In this document: in pieces, positions 13,963-16,096 of the stretch
Numbering within the stretch: position 1 is the stretch's first letter
How the letters are laid out: each line of letters starts with the position of its first letter
The notes under the pieces: model-generated
The model's database searches: none
What the model was told of the DNA's origin: nothing
Seen by the model: only the letters and a program-made list of their open reading frames with translations
Translations under genes and position numbers: made by a program
DNA from: an uncultured Eubacteriales bacterium
Lineage (GTDB): Bacteria; Bacillota; Clostridia; Monoglobales; Firm-18
Assembly (NCBI GenBank): GCA_905210885.1
Contig: CAJLYO010000015.1
Span: forward strand, 1 to 16,096
Direction: 5' to 3'
Length of the DNA: 16,096 nucleotides

Positions 13963-16096
13963 CTATTTATTTCTGCCCATTTTATCAAAGGGAACGGGCT
14001 TGAAATCGGGATTTTCGGTATAGACATACGACGATGGCTTTAAATTGTAATTTCCGTTGTTTAAATCAACAAAACCCGGGTTTGCGCCTGCCCTGATATT
14101 CCCTTTTGTTTCAACCTCGCATTTCTCCACATATTCGGGCGTATTATAAAGCGCCGTGGTATAGGCGAGATTATCGGCAAACACATTGTCATATGGCTTG
14201 CCTTTTAATTCCATAGAAAGGGTTATGTATTGCTGAAGTCCCGGGAATGCGTCAATCCAAACCTGCGAGGTTGTTGCGTACGGCGCGCCTTCAAGCTGTG
14301 TTTCAAAGCTGTCGCTGATGTCAAAATTTCGTATTTTAAACGCATAGTCGCAGTTAATCATGATATTGTTTCTTACTTCATTATACCTTCCGCCGTTTAC
14401 AAACACTGGGTCGCCGTAAAGATTTGCAAAAACATTTCCTTCCACGAAATTCTCCTGAATGGAATTATCAAGGTAAACGCCGAAGATATAACTTGAAGAA
14501 GCGGAGGATATGTCGTGCAGATAATTGTAACGAATTTTGTTTCCCCGTATGAATATACTTCCCTGACCGTAAATCGCGCCGGCATCGTCGCCCTCATGCA
14601 AAACATCATATATTTCGTTGTATTCGAATATGTTGTTTAAGCCGCTGAGACCTACCGCCATATGAGGCGCATTATGTATCTCGTTATGCCTTGCGATATT
14701 GCCCACGCCGCCGAAAGATATTCCGCTTGAATATGCAGCTTCAGTTCTGCCGAAGCGTGTTATTTCGTTATTCTCGGCATAACACTGTCCCGCGGTAAGA
14801 GTTTTATTCGTGCCGCCGTAAATTGCAATGCCGGAATCAACGTCATGAATATACGAATCCATTATTCCGTTTCGCGTTCCGCTGATGTCCACAGCCGTAT
14901 CGCAGGTATAGGAAATTTCGCTGTCGGTAATCAGGTTATCATGACCGCCGGATATTCTTACGGCGCTGTAACGCGACATTGTAAAGTCAATCCCCTTAAA
15001 CTGTATATATGAAGCGTTTTCCATTCTTAAAAGAGCGTCGCTCATTAAAGATATGTTAATGGGCTGACCGTTTAAATTCCCGGAAAGATAAATATACATC
15101 ACTTTTGTGTCAAAGTCTATGTAATACTCACCCGGCATATCTATTTCCTCAAGCAGGTTGTAGATATAAAACGGCTGTCCGCTTAAGACGGAATAATAGC
15201 TGCCGAGAGTTGATGTAACAGTCATATTATCCGTATCGACACTGCCCAAAGGCACGGTCTGCTCCGCCCATGCGAATTTCCACTGTCCCCACAAAAGCGC
15301 CTTGCCGGAGGGAATATTCGCCCATTTCTTTATACGGTTGTCATCTACCTTAATTGTAAACGGCGCCCCCAGTGTCTGCTCTCCTTTATAATCATCATCA
15401 TAGCCGCCGTCAATAACCGACTGCACTGTCATTGTGCCGCTGTTGGGATACCGTGCGAGAGTCATGGGCGTTCCGCCGATAAACACTTCGGGAGAATTTA
15501 TCGTTATCCGTTCAACAAGCCCTGCGGATACGTATGCGGAAGGATACGAAGTCGAGCCGAACCATTTTTGAATCCCCAAATCCGTTATGCCGAAATCTTT
15601 CAGGTCAACGGTGTACAGCTTATCCCTTGCGGATTGGTCGGCGAGCCTGTCAAGCACGGCTGTGTCCGTCACCTTTTTAAACGCGGAATACGGTATTGTT
15701 TTTCCGCCGTTTATTACGGCTTTTTCACTTCCGTATGCGGTGTAAACAACCGGAGAGCTTGCCGTACCGGAATCGTCCTTTGTAAGCTTAAGCCCCGTAT
15801 CGGAATAATAATTTCCGCCCCGCAGGTACACGGTATAGCCGAAGGGGTTTGTTCCGCCGGACTTCTTTTTATCTCTTATGCGCTTTTGCGCCTCTGCAAG
15901 AGTTGCCACGGGATTTTCTATTGTTCCGTCGTTTTTATCGCTGCCGCCCGGCGAAACGTAAACCTCTGTTTCCGGCTTAAAATGCAGGCTGCCGTTTGCC
16001 GGAGACAAGCTGTCTTTAAACCACACAAAGCTTTTAACTTCGGTTCCCGGCTGTGCCTCGATCTGTTCGCTGTAAGACACAAGTTTTCTGTTCTGT
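13963..16096 (-). CDS. Right-handed parallel beta-helix carbohydrate-active-type protein, 5' end beyond the window
   Basis: The frame is open to the window edge (711 residues visible), and there is no ribosome binding site at the internal GTG at 16080, so the true start lies outside. Numbering from that GTG: a beta-sandwich end (to about 35, EVKSFVWFKDSL), then EVYVSPGGSDKNDGTIENP (39-57), AEAQKRIRDKK and VYLRGGNYY. This opening is typical of secreted beta-helix glycosidases and lyases such as family GH141. The helix proper (about 355-585) shows repeated N-x-I and GI-x-x-x-G-x-N rungs. Acidic residues D498 and D499 (EGDDAGAIYG) and D538 (GVYLDNS) are candidate catalytic residues. The stop is TAG at 13963-13965. 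It is the first visible gene of the operon and its best candidate glycan-cleaving enzyme. The exact family cannot be fixed by eye. Confidence 0.78.
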   Translation of the reverse strand, partial: QNRKLVSYSEQIEAQPGTEVKSFVWFKDSLSPANGSLHFKPETEVYVSPGGSDKNDGTIENPVATLAEAQKRIRDKKKSGGTNPFGYTVYLRGGNYYSDTGLKLTKDDSGTASSPVVYTAYGSEKAVINGGKTIPYSAFKKVTDTAVLDRLADQSARDKLYTVDLKDFGITDLGIQKWFGSTSYPSAYVSAGLVERITINSPEVFIGGTPMTLARYPNSGTMTVQSVIDGGYDDDYKGEQTLGAPFTIKVDDNRIKKWANIPSGKALLWGQWKFAWAEQTVPLGSVDTDNMTVTSTLGSYYSVLSGQPFYIYNLLEEIDMPGEYYIDFDTKVMYIYLSGNLNGQPINISLMSDALLRMENASYIQFKGIDFTMSRYSAVRISGGHDNLITDSEISYTCDTAVDISGTRNGIMDSYIHDVDSGIAIYGGTNKTLTAGQCYAENNEITRFGRTEAAYSSGISFGGVGNIARHNEIHNAPHMAVGLSGLNNIFEYNEIYDVLHEGDDAGAIYGQGSIFIRGNKIRYNYLHDISSASSSYIFGVYLDNSIQENFVEGNVFANLYGDPVFVNGGRYNEVRNNIMINCDYAFKIRNFDISDSFETQLEGAPYATTSQVWIDAFPGLQQYITLSMELKGKPYDNVFADNLAYTTALYNTPEYVEKCEVETKGNIRAGANPGFVDLNNGNYNLKPSSYVYTENPDFKPVPFDKMGRNK

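Noticed and set aside
1..16096. CRISPR array, tRNA, rRNA or a known riboswitch
   Set aside because: No short spaced direct repeats, cloverleaf or conserved riboswitch core was seen on either strand by reading; no covariance search could be run.

Overview
The window reads as chromosome from a Gram-positive anaerobe, most likely class Clostridia (Bacillota). The signs are strong AGGAGG-type ribosome binding sites, S-layer homology (SLH) proteins, a YesN/YesM-type two-component pair, a DUF960-type gene and an IS256-family transposase remnant. Every gene I can support lies on the minus strand, so the direction of transcription is from high to low coordinates. No RNA gene, CRISPR array, origin or complete mobile element was seen.

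Right part (about 16096 to 1607): seven genes in one tight co-directional run, with gaps of 74, 27, -3 (overlapping), 28, 14 and 21 bases, so probably one operon. In order of transcription: a right-handed beta-helix carbohydrate-active-type protein (cut by the window edge); a secreted 872-residue multidomain protein; a 1259-residue protein of the same modules ending in three SLH repeats; an 853-residue protein with N-terminal SLH-like repeats; an AraC-type response regulator; its membrane histidine kinase, with a 1-base frameshift in an A7 tract; and an alpha/beta-hydrolase esterase. The layout suggests a cell-surface glycan-binding and glycan-degrading system that carries its own sensor and regulator. 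No transporter is visible, so the substrate cannot be named.

The two large multidomain proteins share a 509-bp near-identical segment, of which 390 bp are identical base for base. Recombination between the copies would delete exactly 1530 bp and fuse the two proteins in frame.

Left part (1 to about 1600): a run of broken genes. From high to low coordinates these are a DUF960-like gene (lost start, amber stop, frameshift), an N-terminal piece of a zinc-finger/amidoligase-like gene fused to the C-terminal half of a RelB/DinJ-type antitoxin, a frameshifted YafQ-type toxin, a small zinc-ribbon ORF that ends prematurely, and a piece of IS256-family transposase. Two 10-bp hairpins followed by T6 in this region are near copies of one another and differ only in the loop and at one compensated base pair. 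They look like intrinsic terminators, one of them serving the large operon.
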